NCBI RefSeq assembly: GCF_001997295.1 | Contig: NZ_CP019605.1 | Coordinates: 1,364,001 to 1,428,000 of the forward strand | Reading direction: 5' to 3' | Length of the DNA stretch: 64,000 bases | DNA from: Tessaracoccus flavus | Lineage (GTDB): Bacteria; Actinomycetota; Actinomycetes; Propionibacteriales; Propionibacteriaceae | In this document: one piece after another, positions 9,599 to 22,629 of the stretch | Layout of the letters: each line of letters opens with the position of its first letter | How positions within the stretch are numbered: position 1 is the first letter of the stretch | Made by a program: the position numbers and the translations under genes | The notes under the pieces: model-generated | Seen by the model: only the letters and a program-made list of their open reading frames with translations | The model's database searches: none | Told to the model about the DNA's origin: nothing

Positions 9599-10337
9599 TG
9601 GGCTCCCCCTCGGCGACGGCGAGCGCCTCCTCGATCGTAAAGCGTCCGACGTAGAGCGCAGTGCCGATGATGGCGCCCTCCACACCGTCGTCGACGTGCG
9701 CGCGCAGGGCGCGCAGGTCGTCCAGGGATGAGATGCCGCCCGACGCGATCACCTTCCGGCCGGAACGCCTGGCCACTGCCAGGAGCAACTCGACGTTGGG
9801 CCCGGTCAGCATGCCGTCGGCGTTGACGTCCGTGACGACGAAGCGCTCGCAGCCGGCCGCCACCAGGCGATCGAGGGTCTCCGGCCAGGGCCCGCCCTCG
9901 GTGGTCCAGCCCCGCGCGGCCAGGTTCTCCCCTCGCACGTCCAGGCCGATGGCGATCTTGTCGCCGTGCTCGGCGATGATCCGCTCACACCACTGGGGCT
10001 GTTCAAGCGCGGCCGTGCCGATGTTGACCCGGCGGGCCCCGGTGGCCAGCGCCCGCTCCAGCGATGCGTCGTCCCGGATCCCCCCGGAGATCTCCACGAG
10101 CATGTCCAGTTGCCCGACGATGTCGCGTAGCAGCTCGGCATTCGATCCGCGGCCGAAAGCAGCGTCCAGATCGACGAGGTGGAGCCACTCGGCCCCTCCG
10201 TCCTGCCAGCGCTTCGCGGCGGCGAGCGGATCGCCGAATTCCTTCTGCGTCCCGGCGATTCCCTGGACCAGTTGGACGGCCTGACCGCCCTGAACGTCGA
10301 CGGCGGGCAAGAGTTGAAGTTTCTCCACGGAGTTCAC
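9591..10337 (-). CDS. priA: Phosphoribosyl isomerase HisA/PriA
   Basis: A TIM-barrel isomerase of 248 residues that opens the ProFAR ring in histidine synthesis. In many actinobacteria lacking trpF the same enzyme also isomerises phosphoribosyl anthranilate. The catalytic acid/base Asp residues are in LLPAVDV (about residue 14) and [11 protein letters not shown]. Phosphate-binding loops EISGGIR and ASGGIS are present. No trpF is seen next to trpC and trpB in this window, which fits the bifunctional PriA role. It follows hisH and is followed by the acyl reductase rather than by hisF. Confidence 0.9.
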   Translation of the reverse strand: MNSVEKLQLLPAVDVQGGQAVQLVQGIAGTQKEFGDPLAAAKRWQDGGAEWLHLVDLDAAFGRGSNAELLRDIVGQLDMLVEISGGIRDDASLERALATGARRVNIGTAALEQPQWCERIIAEHGDKIAIGLDVRGENLAARGWTTEGGPWPETLDRLVAAGCERFVVTDVNADGMLTGPNVELLLAVARRSGRKVIASGGISSLDDLRALRAHVDDGVEGAIIGTALYVGRFTIEEALAVAEGEPNG

Positions 10338-10338
10338 C

Positions 10339-10950
10339 CTAGTGACCTCGCAGCCAATTGGCGATCAGTCGGGCACCCGCAGCGCCCGACTTCTCCGGGT
10401 GGAACTGCGTCGACGAGACCGTTCCGCGCTGCGCGGCCGCCACGAAACGGCTGCCTTCGTGCTCGGCCGTCGCGGCCCGGACGGCGGTCACCGGGCCGGG
10501 CGCGGCGTAGCTGTGCACGAAGTAGAAGCGCTCACCGTGGAGCCCCTCGAACAGGATCTCGGTGTCGCCGGGGTCGACCGTGTTCCAGCCCATGTGCGGG
10601 AGCCGGCGCGCCTCGAGGGCGACAACAGCCCCCTCGTAGAGCCCGATGCCCGGCGTGACCAGCCCGTGTTCGTGGCCCTGGTCGAACAGGACCTGGTGCC
10701 CCACGCAGATCCCCAGGAGAGGGCGCTCAGCCGCCGCCCACTCCCTGATGAGGTCGGCGCCGCCGGACCGGCTCAGAGAGTCCATGCACGCGGCAAAGGC
10801 GCCGACGCCGGGCACGACGAGGCCATCGAGGGTGCGGAGCTCTGCAAGGTCGGAGCTGACCGTCACGTCCGCGCCGGCGACGCTGAGCGCCCGTGCGGCG
10901 GAGTGCAGGTTCCCGGAGCCGTAGTCCAGCAGCCCGACCCGCCTGATCAG
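10339..10950 (-). CDS. hisH: Imidazole glycerol phosphate synthase glutaminase subunit HisH (CTG start)
   Basis: HisH supplies ammonia from glutamine to HisF. The catalytic triad is visible: Cys in LLGICVGHQ, and His and Glu in STQFHPEKS. The conserved N-terminus [14 protein letters not shown] is present, but no ATG, GTG or TTG precedes it in frame. The only sensible start is CTG at 10950, overlapping the hisB TGA, with an AAGGG ribosome-binding site at 10957-10961 six nt upstream. That gives 203 residues, a normal length. The first internal start, at GTG 10866, would remove the conserved N-terminus. The partner gene hisF is not in the window. Confidence 0.85.
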   Translation of the reverse strand: MIRRVGLLDYGSGNLHSAARALSVAGADVTVSSDLAELRTLDGLVVPGVGAFAACMDSLSRSGGADLIREWAAAERPLLGICVGHQVLFDQGHEHGLVTPGIGLYEGAVVALEARRLPHMGWNTVDPGDTEILFEGLHGERFYFVHSYAAPGPVTAVRAATAEHEGSRFVAAAQRGTVSSTQFHPEKSGAAGARLIANWLRGH

Positions 10951-11555
10951 AGCGCGCCCTTGGTGCTCGGCACGCCGTCGTGGCGTGGATCCCGCTCGAC
11001 GGCCTGGCGCAGCGCCCTCGCCAGTGCCTTGAACTCAGCCTCGACGATGTGGTGCGGGTCGCGGCCCGAGCGCAGCGTGAGGTGCAGGCAGAGGCCGGAG
11101 TTCAGCGCCAGCGCCTCGAACACGTGGTAGGTCATCGAGCCCGCATACGGGACTCCCGATCCGCCGATGAGCGCGTAGGCCTGACCGTCCGGTTCGCCCT
11201 GGCAGGTCACGTAGGGCCGTCCTGCGACGTCGACGACGACCTCGGCGACCGCCTCGTCGAGCGGCACGACGGCATGCCCGTAGCGTCGGATCCCGGCCTT
11301 GTCGCCGAGCGCGTCCTTCAGCGCCTGCCCGAGGCAGATCGCGACGTCCTCGATCGTGTGGTGGCCGTCGATGTGGAGATCGCCGCGCGCCTCGACCGTG
11401 ATGTCGATGAGCGAGTGCTTGGCCAGGGCGGTGAGCATGTGGTCGTAGAAGCCGACCCCGGTGCTGATCGTGGATGCCCCGGTCCCGTCGAGGTCGATAC
11501 TGACGGTGATCGTCGACTCGCTGGTCGCGCGTTCGATGGTGGCGGTGCGGTTCAT
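10947..11555 (-). CDS. hisB: Imidazoleglycerol-phosphate dehydratase HisB
   Basis: HisB performs the sixth step of histidine synthesis with a Mn-bound active site. The 202-residue protein carries the family motifs [29 protein letters not shown] and the second metal-binding repeat [14 protein letters not shown] through [18 protein letters not shown]. It is the monofunctional form without the phosphatase domain of enteric HisB. The ATG at 11555 overlaps the hisC TGA as ATGA, which favours this start over the open frame upstream. Confidence 0.95.
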   Translation of the reverse strand: MNRTATIERATSESTITVSIDLDGTGASTISTGVGFYDHMLTALAKHSLIDITVEARGDLHIDGHHTIEDVAICLGQALKDALGDKAGIRRYGHAVVPLDEAVAEVVVDVAGRPYVTCQGEPDGQAYALIGGSGVPYAGSMTYHVFEALALNSGLCLHLTLRSGRDPHHIVEAEFKALARALRQAVERDPRHDGVPSTKGAL

Positions 11556-12640
11556 CGTGACGATGCCTCCAGGGGGTTGATGTCGTCGAGGGCGGCCCGC
11601 AGGGCCGCCATCTCCTGTGGGGTGCCGGCCGACACCCTGAGGAATCCATCGGGGCCCGTCTCTCGGATCAGGATTCCCCGGTCCAGCAGAGCCTGCCACA
11701 CGCGGTGGCGGTCCGGGAACCGGCCGAACAGGGTGAAGTTGGCCTGGGAGTCGATGACCTCGAACCCCCGCCCACGCGCCCACTGCTCGAAGGCGCGCGC
11801 CTCCGCCGCGAGCGAGCGGACCTGGGCCAGCAGCTCGTCGGCGTGGGCGAGCGCCACCCGCGCGACGGCCTGGGTCTGTGCGCTCAGGTGGTACGGCAGG
11901 CGCACGATCCGGCAGGCATCGACGATGGCGGGGGCGGCGGCCAGGTAGCCGACGCGGCCCCCGGCGAGCGCGAACGCCTTGCTCATCGTGCGGCTCACCA
12001 CGAGCCGGGGGTGCCTGGGCAGCAGGGACAGCGCGCTCGGCGTGTCGGCGAACTCCTGGTAGGCCTCGTCGACCACGACGATCGCGTCGGTTCCCGCGCA
12101 GATCTCGTCGATGACGTCGGGGTCGGTGACGGTGCCCGTGGGGTTGTTCGGCGTCGCGATGATGAGCACCGTCGGCTCGTGCTCGCGGACGGCGTCCTGC
12201 ACCGACGCCGCGTCCAGGGTGAAGTCAGCGCGCCGGGGAGCGGTGACGTACTCGGTACACGTGTTCCGGGCGTACTCCGGGTACATGGAGTAGGTCGGAG
12301 TGAAGGCGAGCACTTTGCGCCCCGGTCCGCCGAAGGCCGTCAGCAGGTGCGCCATCACCTCGTTCGATCCGTTCGCGGCCCAGATCTGCTCCGCGGCCAG
12401 GCCGTGGCCGAGGTAGGCGGCGAGATCGGAGCGCAGGGCCAGCGCTTCCCGGTCCGGGTAGCGGTTGAGGGTGCCTGCGGCGGCGACCACCGCGTCGGCC
12501 ATCTCGCGCCGGACCGCCGGCGACGGCGGATAGGGGTTCTCATTGACGTTGAGCACCACCGGCACGTCCAGTTGTGGGGCGCCGTACGGCTCCTGCCCCA
12601 CGAGGTCAGCCCGCAGCGGCAACTCCTCCAGCGTGATCAT
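11552..12640 (-). CDS. hisC: Histidinol-phosphate aminotransferase HisC
   Basis: A PLP-dependent fold-type I aminotransferase converting imidazole acetol-phosphate to histidinol phosphate. The 362-residue protein has [11 protein letters not shown] near the N-terminus, [13 protein letters not shown], the TPNNPTG motif, [10 protein letters not shown], and the PLP lysine in [19 protein letters not shown] 12640 overlaps the hisD stop (ATGA) and the stop overlaps the hisB start. The open frame upstream lies inside hisD and is not aminotransferase-like. Confidence 0.95.
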   Translation of the reverse strand: MITLEELPLRADLVGQEPYGAPQLDVPVVLNVNENPYPPSPAVRREMADAVVAAAGTLNRYPDREALALRSDLAAYLGHGLAAEQIWAANGSNEVMAHLLTAFGGPGRKVLAFTPTYSMYPEYARNTCTEYVTAPRRADFTLDAASVQDAVREHEPTVLIIATPNNPTGTVTDPDVIDEICAGTDAIVVVDEAYQEFADTPSALSLLPRHPRLVVSRTMSKAFALAGGRVGYLAAAPAIVDACRIVRLPYHLSAQTQAVARVALAHADELLAQVRSLAAEARAFEQWARGRGFEVIDSQANFTLFGRFPDRHRVWQALLDRGILIRETGPDGFLRVSAGTPQEMAALRAALDDINPLEASSR

Positions 12641-13935
12641 CGGCGTCTCACCGAGATCGCCGCGGCGTGGCCGGGCAGATCCTCGGCCAGGGCGAACCGT
12701 TCGACCCCGTCGGCCACCTCCAACAGCGCTCCACGGGAATAGTCGATCACGTGCACCGTGCGGACGAAGGAGCGGACCGTCAGCCCCGACGAGTGGCAGG
12801 CGCAGCCGGCGGTCGGGAGCACGTGGGTGGAGCCCGCCGAGTAGTCGCCGAGCGACACCGGCGAGAAGTCGCCGACGAAGATGGCACCCGCGTTGCCGAT
12901 GCGCGCCGCGACGGCGGATGCGTCGGCGGTCTGGATCTCCAGGTGCTCGGCGGCGTAGGCGTCGGCCACGGCGACGGCCTGGTCGATGTCGCGCACCAGC
13001 ACGATCGCCGACTGCTGCCCGGTCAGGGCGGTCGTGACGCGATCGCGGTGGCGGGTCTTTGCCACCTGGGTGGCAAGTTCCCCCTGGACGGCGTCCGCCA
13101 GATCGACCGATGGGGTGATGAGGACCGACGCCGCCATCGGGTCGTGCTCGGCCTGAGAGATGAGATCCGCGGCCACGTAGGCGGGGTTGGCCGTGTCGTC
13201 GGCGACGATGGCGATCTCGGTGGGGCCGGCTTCGGAGTCGATGCCGACGAGCCCGCGCACGAGCCGCTTGGCGGCCACCACATAGATGTTGCCGGGACCA
13301 GTGATGAGCGAGACCGGCTCGCACAGGCCCTCGACGCCGTGGGCGAACATCGCCACAGCCTGGGCGCCGCCGACCGCGTAGACCTCGTCGACTCCGAGCA
13401 GGTGGCAGAGCGCGAGAATGTTCGGGTGCGGAAGCCCCCCGAAGTCCCGCTGCGGCGGGGAGGCGACCGCGATGGACCGAACCCCGGCCACCTGGGCCGG
13501 GATCACGTTCATGATCACGCTCGACGCCAGCGGCGCCAGCCCACCCGGTACGTAGAGGCCCACGCGGTCCACGGGGATGTTGCGCAGCCCCACCCGAGCC
13601 CCGTCGGCCAGCGTGACCGCCGGCATCTCGGGTTCGAGTTCCAGTGCCTTCGCGACCTGGCGACGGCGACGGATCGCCTCGGTGAAGGCCTCGGCGAGCT
13701 GTGGATCGAGGTCGTCGGCGGCGCGCACCAGCGCGTCAGCCGGCACGCGGAACTGATCGGGCACCACGTGGTCGAAGCGTTGCGAGAACTCGCTGAGTGC
13801 CTGCTCGCCGTGCCGGGCAACGCCCTCGACGATCGGGCGGACGACGTCGACGGCCGCCTCCACGTCGAAGTTCGGGCGCGGGAGGCGTGAACGGTAGGCG
13901 CCGTCGGCGTCGGTGAAGTCAAGGGTTCGCAGCAC
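12637..13935 (-). CDS. hisD: Histidinol dehydrogenase HisD
   Basis: HisD oxidises histidinol to histidine in two NAD-dependent steps with an active-site zinc. The 432-residue protein has [50 protein letters not shown] and the C-terminal [15 protein letters not shown] block. The start is GTG 13935. A TAGAAT element lies 7 nt upstream with no ribosome-binding site, which suggests a leaderless mRNA and that hisD is the first gene of the his operon. Confidence 0.95.
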   Translation of the reverse strand: MLRTLDFTDADGAYRSRLPRPNFDVEAAVDVVRPIVEGVARHGEQALSEFSQRFDHVVPDQFRVPADALVRAADDLDPQLAEAFTEAIRRRRQVAKALELEPEMPAVTLADGARVGLRNIPVDRVGLYVPGGLAPLASSVIMNVIPAQVAGVRSIAVASPPQRDFGGLPHPNILALCHLLGVDEVYAVGGAQAVAMFAHGVEGLCEPVSLITGPGNIYVVAAKRLVRGLVGIDSEAGPTEIAIVADDTANPAYVAADLISQAEHDPMAASVLITPSVDLADAVQGELATQVAKTRHRDRVTTALTGQQSAIVLVRDIDQAVAVADAYAAEHLEIQTADASAVAARIGNAGAIFVGDFSPVSLGDYSAGSTHVLPTAGCACHSSGLTVRSFVRTVHVIDYSRGALLEVADGVERFALAEDLPGHAAAISVRRR

Positions 13936-13942
13936 AAGCGCA

Positions 13943-13948
13943 ATTCTA
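13943..13948 (-). promoter_or_regulatory. Candidate -10 element for a leaderless hisD transcript
   Basis: TAGAAT on the minus strand, 7 nt before the hisD GTG, with no Shine-Dalgarno sequence between them. This is the spacing expected when transcription begins at or next to the start codon, common in actinobacteria. It overlaps the end of the upstream membrane-protein gene. Confidence 0.5.
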
Positions 13949-14514
13949 GTGGGCCACCACCGACGGCGGCCGCGGCTGCTCACGGCGGGGCTCCGGCCAG
14001 AACGCCGCGAGCAGCATGATCGGCGTCACCGCTGCGAAGGGTGCCACCAGCAGGGCAGCCATCGATCTCAGCTGCAGGTCGATGGGGACCGTGTCGCCGG
14101 GCGCAGCGGCGGCAAGGCGGACGGAGAACCCTGTCTGGCCGACCATGGTCCCGACCCGCCACATGACCAGCGCCGCCGCGGCTGCGGCCAGCACGGGCAC
14201 GAACGTCACCAGCCATCCCCGACGGTGCAGGATCGCCCAGCCGACGACCCCGACCACGAGGCCGATCAGCGCCGCGAGGAGCGCGAAGACGACGTCGCCG
14301 GCCACGATCTGGGCCTGGCCGCGCTCAGTGATGGCGGCGTTGAGCTCTTCACGCACCGTGTACGAGCTCAGCGGGGTGAGCGCCGACCACAGCAGGCCTC
14401 CGATGGCGCCCAGCGCCGCGACCAGCACCAGGTAGGCGGTCACGCGCCAGGCGGGTCTCTCCCACAGGTCGGCAAGTTGCCCGCCGCGGCTCACCACGAG
14501 CAGATCATCGGCCA

Positions 14515-14515
<1 letters not shown>
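13946..14515 (-). CDS. Four-helix membrane protein of unknown function
   Basis: A 189-residue integral membrane protein. Hydrophobic segments fall at about residues 25-45, 75-98, 104-122 and 150-172, and the C-terminus is basic and proline-rich ([10 protein letters not shown]). It resembles DUF2567-type actinobacterial membrane proteins in size and layout, but I cannot confirm the family. Its ATG overlaps the dnaE TGA stop by one base, so it is read through from dnaE. Nothing indicates a role in histidine synthesis. Confidence 0.6.
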
Positions 14516-18054
<3,539 letters not shown>

Positions 18055-18277
18055 CCTGGCTGCCTCCTGCTCCCACGTTCCTGACGGCGCCCCACCCTAC
18101 CCCTCCCCCAGAGAGTCCAGCGGGTGGCGCACCGGTAGCAGACTACCCGGGTGGGTTCATCACGACTTGGCCACGATTTGTTCCCAATCCGGACATACTC
18201 CGGTCACTTTCTGTTTACCTAGTCCAAACGGAGGTCCGCTGCCGGCACCTCCACGCCACAAGCCACAGGAGGCACCC
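18055..18277. other. Divergent intergenic region between dnaE and the ABC transporter
   Basis: 223 bp that must hold promoters for dnaE (minus) and the transporter operon (plus). A TAGGGT sequence at 18094-18099 on the minus strand is a possible dnaE -10. On the plus side the only notable sequence is a possible DtxR/IdeR half-site at 18213-18222, listed separately. An AGGAGG ribosome-binding site for the binding protein is at 18267-18272. No small gene is apparent. Confidence 0.5.
18204..18222 (+). promoter_or_regulatory. Weak DtxR/IdeR-like iron box
   Basis: The right half (18213-18222) matches 8 of 10 positions of the DtxR/IdeR consensus half-site, but the left half matches only 4 of 9. 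It lies about 55 bp before the start of an iron-type binding protein. Suggestive only. Confidence 0.2.
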
Positions 18278-19366
18278 ATGACCCGACACCGCATCGCACG
18301 AGCCCTGGCAGCCGGAGCCGCTGCTACCGCGCTGCTGTTCACCAGCTGCGCCATCGACGAGCCCGACACGAGTCCCGCGCCCGCCGGTTCCGGCTCCGAG
18401 AGCGTCGCTCCGGAGGCGGAGGACTCCCTGGTCGTCGCGTGCGGCAACCAGGAGGACGTCTGCCAGGCCTGGGTCGGCGCGTTCGAGGAGGAGACCGGCA
18501 TCGCCACCAGCTACGTCCGCCTCGCCTCGGGGGAGGCGGTCGCACGACTCGAGTCGGCCAAGAGCAACCCCGAGTTCGACGTCTGGCACGGCGGCCCGGT
18601 CGACGGGTACAACGTCGCCGCTGCGGCCGGCCTGCTCGAGCAGTACGACTCGCCTGCAGCCGCCGACATCGACGACGAGTACATGGACCCCGACGGCTAC
18701 TGGGGCGGCATCTACGTGGGCGTGCTCGGCTTCTGCTCCAACCAGGCCGTGTTGGACAGCCTCGGCATCGAGGCACCGGAGACCTGGGACGACCTCCTGC
18801 AGCCCGAACTGAAGGGACAGGTCATGATGGCCCACCCCGCCACGTCCGGGACCGCCTTCACCACGCTGTGGACCCAGGTGGTCCTCCGAGGCGGCGAGGA
18901 GGAGGGCATGGACTGGATGCGCCAGCTCCACAGCAACATCCTGCAGTACACCAAGTCCGGCTCCGCACCGGCACAGTCCGCCGGCCGCGGCGAGGTCGCC
19001 ACCTCGATCGTGTTCAGCCATGACTGCGTCAAGTACGAGGAACAGGGCATGACTGACCTCGTCACGACCATCCCGAGCGACGGCACCGGCTGGGAGATCG
19101 GCGGCGTGGCGCTCATCAAGGGTGCGCAGCACCCGAACGCGGCCAAGCTCTACTACGACTGGGCCCTGTCGGCCGAGGCTCAGGAAATCGGCCCGCAGCA
19201 TCAGTCCTACCAGCTGTTCACGAATCCGAACGGCGCCCCGGACGAGCGCATGGTGAACCTCGACGATGTGACGCTGGTCGATTACGACTTCAAGGCCGCC
19301 GCGGAGGCCAAGGAGGAACTGACGGCCCGCTTCGACGCAGAGATCGCGGCCGCTCCCAAGGAGTAA
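18278..19366 (+). CDS. ABC transporter substrate-binding lipoprotein, ferric iron type
   Basis: A 362-residue extracellular binding protein of the AfuA/FbpA-like class (type 2 periplasmic-binding fold). A twin-basic-start signal peptide ends in a lipobox with lipidated Cys24 (ALLFTSC). Mature-domain features include VACGNQEDVCQAWVGAFEEETGI, FDVWHGGPVDGYNVA and YVGVLGFCSNQAVLD. The AGGAGG ribosome-binding site lies 5 nt before the ATG. It is the first gene of a three-gene importer with a fused permease and an ATPase. Iron is the most common substrate of this class, but phosphonate-type ligands cannot be excluded. Confidence 0.85.
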   Translation: MTRHRIARALAAGAAATALLFTSCAIDEPDTSPAPAGSGSESVAPEAEDSLVVACGNQEDVCQAWVGAFEEETGIATSYVRLASGEAVARLESAKSNPEFDVWHGGPVDGYNVAAAAGLLEQYDSPAAADIDDEYMDPDGYWGGIYVGVLGFCSNQAVLDSLGIEAPETWDDLLQPELKGQVMMAHPATSGTAFTTLWTQVVLRGGEEEGMDWMRQLHSNILQYTKSGSAPAQSAGRGEVATSIVFSHDCVKYEEQGMTDLVTTIPSDGTGWEIGGVALIKGAQHPNAAKLYYDWALSAEAQEIGPQHQSYQLFTNPNGAPDERMVNLDDVTLVDYDFKAAAEAKEELTARFDAEIAAAPKE

Positions 19367-19372
19367 CCGGCT

Positions 19373-21121
19373 ATGACCGCCACACTGGAAGCCCCCGCCG
19401 CCATCGACCCTGCGGCGCCGCCGCCCAGGCGCAAGCGCCGCCGTGTGCGGCAGGATCCGGTCACGATCGCGCTCATCGCGATCGTCGTGGCCATCTTGTT
19501 CTTCCTGGTTCTCCTCCCCCTCGGACGGACGTTCCTGACGGCCTTCTCGGAGCGGGGCCTGGACACGCTGACGGGGATGTGGACCTCGCCGGTCAACAGG
19601 AAGATCCTGGTCAACACTGTGGTCCTGGGGCTTCTGGTGGCGGCGATCGGCACGCTCATCGGATTCGTCCTGGCCTACGCCCAGGCGCGGCTCCAGTGGC
19701 GGGGCAAAAAGATCGTCCACCTGCTGTCGCTGCTGCCCATCGTGTCGCCCCCCTTCGCCGTCGCGACCGCCGTCATCACGTTGTTCGGCCGGGGTGGCAT
19801 CATCAGCAAGCAACTGCTCGGGCTGAACTGGAACGTCTACGGCCTCGGGGGTCTGACCCTGGTCCTGGCGCTCTCCTTCTTCCCGGTCGCGTATCTCAAC
19901 CTGCTCGGCATGCTGCGGTCGCTGGATCCCTCCATGGACGAAGCGTCGCAGAGCCTGGGCGCCAACAAGTGGCAGGTCTTCCGTACGGTGACCCTGCCCA
20001 TGCTGATTCCCGGTTTCGCTGCCTCGTTCCTGCTGCTCTTCGTCGAGTCCATCGCCGACCTCGCCAACCCCATCGTGTTGGGCGGCGACTTCACGGTTCT
20101 CGCGTCCAGGGCCTACATCGCCATCATCGGCGAGTACAACCTCGCCGCCGGTGCCGCGTACTCCATGGTTCTCCTCGTGCCGGCGCTCCTGGTGTTCATC
20201 GTGCAGCGGTACTGGGCCAACCGGCAATCGGCCGTCACTGTCACCGGGAAGCCGGCCGGCTCCGCCAAGCTCAACGCGTCCAACGCGGCCCGCATCCCGG
20301 TGCTCGCGGTCGTCGGGCTCATCATGGTGCTCATCATCACCATCTACGGCACGGTGATCCTCGGCGGCTTCGTGCGCATCCTCGGCGTCAACAACACGTT
20401 CACGCTCGACAACTACCGCTACCTGTTCCAGGGCATCGGTTCCGACGCCATCATCACGACCACGGTCCTGGCCCTCATCGCCACGCCGATCGCGGGCGTG
20501 CTCGGCATGCTCATCGCCTGGCTGGTCGTGCGCAAACTGCGCCGCTGGGCGGGCGCCATGGACTTCCTCGGCATGCTCGGGCTGGCCGTACCGGGCACCG
20601 TGCTGGGCATCGGGTACGCGATCGCCTACAACACGCCGGTGGACGCCTGGGGCCGCCGATTCCTGCCCGCTCTCGCGGGCGGGGGTGCCATCTTCGCCGG
20701 CGCCATGGCCATCGTGATGGTCTACATCGCACGCTCGATCCCGGCCGGTCAGCGCTCCGGCGTCGCGGCCCTCCAGCAGATCGATCCGGCCATCGACGAG
20801 GCGTCCACGTCGCTGGGCGCGAGTGGACTGACCACCTTCCGCAAGGTGACCATCCCACTGATCAGGATGGCGCTGCTGTCCGGTCTCACCTACGCCTTCG
20901 CCCGCTCGATGACGACCATCTCCGCGATCATCTTCATCACCACCCCGCGCACCCGCATCATGACCTCGCAGATCCTCTCAGAGGTGGAGGCGGGACGCTT
21001 CGGCAACGCCTTCGCCTACTGCACCATCCTCATCCTCATTGTGTTGGCGGTCATCGGCCTGCTCAACCTGGGGATGCGCGGCAAGGGATCGGCCGCCCCC
21101 ACCATTCCACCAGCCGCCTGA
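19373..21121 (+). CDS. ABC transporter permease, two fused domains, FbpB/AfuB type
   Basis: A 582-residue inner-membrane protein with two binding-protein-dependent transport (BPD_transp_1) domains. A basic cytoplasmic N-terminus (RRKRRRVRQ) precedes the first helix. Each half carries the EAA loop that docks the ATPase: MDEASQSLGANKWQVFRTVTLP (about 190) and IDEASTSLGASGLTTFRKVTIP (about 475). This duplicated form is typical of ferric iron importers. It starts 6 bp after the binding-protein stop and is followed 18 bp later by the ATPase. Confidence 0.9.
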   Translation: MTATLEAPAAIDPAAPPPRRKRRRVRQDPVTIALIAIVVAILFFLVLLPLGRTFLTAFSERGLDTLTGMWTSPVNRKILVNTVVLGLLVAAIGTLIGFVLAYAQARLQWRGKKIVHLLSLLPIVSPPFAVATAVITLFGRGGIISKQLLGLNWNVYGLGGLTLVLALSFFPVAYLNLLGMLRSLDPSMDEASQSLGANKWQVFRTVTLPMLIPGFAASFLLLFVESIADLANPIVLGGDFTVLASRAYIAIIGEYNLAAGAAYSMVLLVPALLVFIVQRYWANRQSAVTVTGKPAGSAKLNASNAARIPVLAVVGLIMVLIITIYGTVILGGFVRILGVNNTFTLDNYRYLFQGIGSDAIITTTVLALIATPIAGVLGMLIAWLVVRKLRRWAGAMDFLGMLGLAVPGTVLGIGYAIAYNTPVDAWGRRFLPALAGGGAIFAGAMAIVMVYIARSIPAGQRSGVAALQQIDPAIDEASTSLGASGLTTFRKVTIPLIRMALLSGLTYAFARSMTTISAIIFITTPRTRIMTSQILSEVEAGRFGNAFAYCTILILIVLAVIGLLNLGMRGKGSAAPTIPPAA

Positions 21122-21139
21122 TCGAAGGAGCACACCACG

Positions 21140-22291
21140 ATGACCGACCTCGCCGCCGCAGACAAGCTGCTGGAAGGGACCCCCACGGACACGGTTGGCC
21201 GCCTACAACTGCGCGGTCTGACCAAGGAGTTCGGCAACGGACCAGAGAAAGTCACCGCGGTCGACGCCATTGATCTCGACATCGAGCCGGGTGAGTTCAT
21301 CACGCTGCTCGGGCCCTCGGGGTGCGGTAAAACCACCACGCTACGCATGATCGCAGGGTTCGAGGACCCGTCCGGCGGTGAGGTGGTGCTCGACGGACGA
21401 AACATGATCGACATCCCGCCGAACAAGCGTCCGATGGCTATGGTGTTCCAGTCGTACGCACTCTTCCCCCACCTCAAGGTGCGCGACAACGTGGGCTACG
21501 GGCTCAAGCTGCGCCGGCTCCCCGCCACCCAGTTGAACGAGGAGGTCGACCTGGCGCTGGAGTCGATGAACCTGCAGCAGTACGCCAACCGCGCCCCCAA
21601 TCAGCTCTCCGGTGGACAGCAGCAGCGGGTGGCTCTCGCCCGCGCCATGGTGATGAAGCCCAAGGTCCTGCTGTTCGACGAGCCGCTGAGCAACCTGGAC
21701 GCCAAACTCCGCGAGCAGATGCGCCTCGAGATCCGGCGGCTGCAGCGCCACCTGGGCATCACCAGCGTCTACGTCACCCACGACCAGTCCGAGGCCATGA
21801 GCATGTCCGACCGGATCGTCGTGATGAACAAGGGACAGGTCGAACAGGCGGCGCCCCCCGAGACCATCTACCGGCACCCGGCATCCGTATTCGTGGCCGA
21901 CTTCATCGGGCGGGCCAACTTCCTCGACGTGCGCGTCATCTCACACGACGGCGACGGCAGGGCCACCGTCGAGGTCCTCGGGCAGCGCGTTCAGGTCCCG
22001 GCGCACCCCGACGCCGCATCCGCCAAGGACGTCGTGCTGCTCGTGCGCCCCGAATCCCTCCGTCTGGTGTCGGTCGGCTCGCACGGTGCGGGCGACCTGG
22101 ACGGTCACGAGGGAAGGGTGGTCACCTCGGTGTTCTTCGGGGACACCGTCGAGTACGAGGTGGAGACCGAGCACGGCAAGATGGCGGCCGTGGTGGCCGA
22201 CCCGAACGTGGCCGACATCCATCCCGAGGGCGCGGACGTGGAGGTGCGCTTCAACGCCGAGCGGGCCTGGCTGTTGCCCCGCGACTCGTAG
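21140..22291 (+). CDS. ABC transporter ATPase, FbpC/PotA type
   Basis: A 383-residue ATPase energising the importer encoded directly upstream. It has Walker A GPSGCGKTT, a Q-loop (MVFQSYALFPH), signature LSGGQQQRVALARA, Walker B VLLFDEPLSNLDA, and the H-loop YVTHDQSEA. The C-terminal 130 residues form a TOBE-like regulatory domain (FIGRANFLDV, VVLLVRPE). GAAGGAG ribosome-binding site lies about 10 nt before the ATG. The complete set of binding protein, permease and ATPase implies a working transporter. Confidence 0.92.
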   Translation: MTDLAAADKLLEGTPTDTVGRLQLRGLTKEFGNGPEKVTAVDAIDLDIEPGEFITLLGPSGCGKTTTLRMIAGFEDPSGGEVVLDGRNMIDIPPNKRPMAMVFQSYALFPHLKVRDNVGYGLKLRRLPATQLNEEVDLALESMNLQQYANRAPNQLSGGQQQRVALARAMVMKPKVLLFDEPLSNLDAKLREQMRLEIRRLQRHLGITSVYVTHDQSEAMSMSDRIVVMNKGQVEQAAPPETIYRHPASVFVADFIGRANFLDVRVISHDGDGRATVEVLGQRVQVPAHPDAASAKDVVLLVRPESLRLVSVGSHGAGDLDGHEGRVVTSVFFGDTVEYEVETEHGKMAAVVADPNVADIHPEGADVEVRFNAERAWLLPRDS

Positions 22292-22300
22292 CCACCGTCG

Positions 22301-22606
22301 TCAGGCGGGCGACGGAGAGCTCGGCTCCACGAGCCAGGTGAGCTCCGAGCCCTCCTCGACGATGTGCTGCGCCAGCTCCGCGTTGAACTCGGCGCCGTAG
22401 TCCGCGTTGATGTGCGCCTCGAACGCGGCCTCGTCGGCGTACTGCTCGAAGACGAACCAGCGACGCGGGTGGTCCTCGCGGGTGAAGGGCTGGAACACGA
22501 CGTTGCCGGGCTCCTGCCGCACCTTGTCGGCGAGGCCCTGGATGAGGAACGAAACGCGTTCCTCGTGGCCGGGCAGTGCAGTGAACTCGGCAAAGAGTGT
22601 CTTCAT
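22301..22606 (-). CDS. Antibiotic biosynthesis monooxygenase (ABM) domain protein
   Basis: A 101-residue dimeric alpha+beta barrel protein of the ABM/YgiN type. Features are the N-terminal LFAEFTALPGHEERV strand-helix, EPGNVVFQPFTREDHPRRWFVFEQYADEAAFEAH and a C-terminal strand. Members include quinol monooxygenases and small haem or redox proteins. It is downstream of gltD with a 23 bp gap and convergent with the ABC ATPase (9 bp between stops). Substrate unknown. Confidence 0.8.
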   Translation of the reverse strand: MKTLFAEFTALPGHEERVSFLIQGLADKVRQEPGNVVFQPFTREDHPRRWFVFEQYADEAAFEAHINADYGAEFNAELAQHIVEEGSELTWLVEPSSPSPA

Positions 22607-22629
22607 GTCCCCGATCCTAGCTCCGGCCC

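Noticed and set aside
10339-10950. hisH as a truncated pseudogene
   Set aside because: The frame is intact with the full conserved N-terminus and catalytic triad. Only a standard start codon is missing, and CTG with a good ribosome-binding site explains it.
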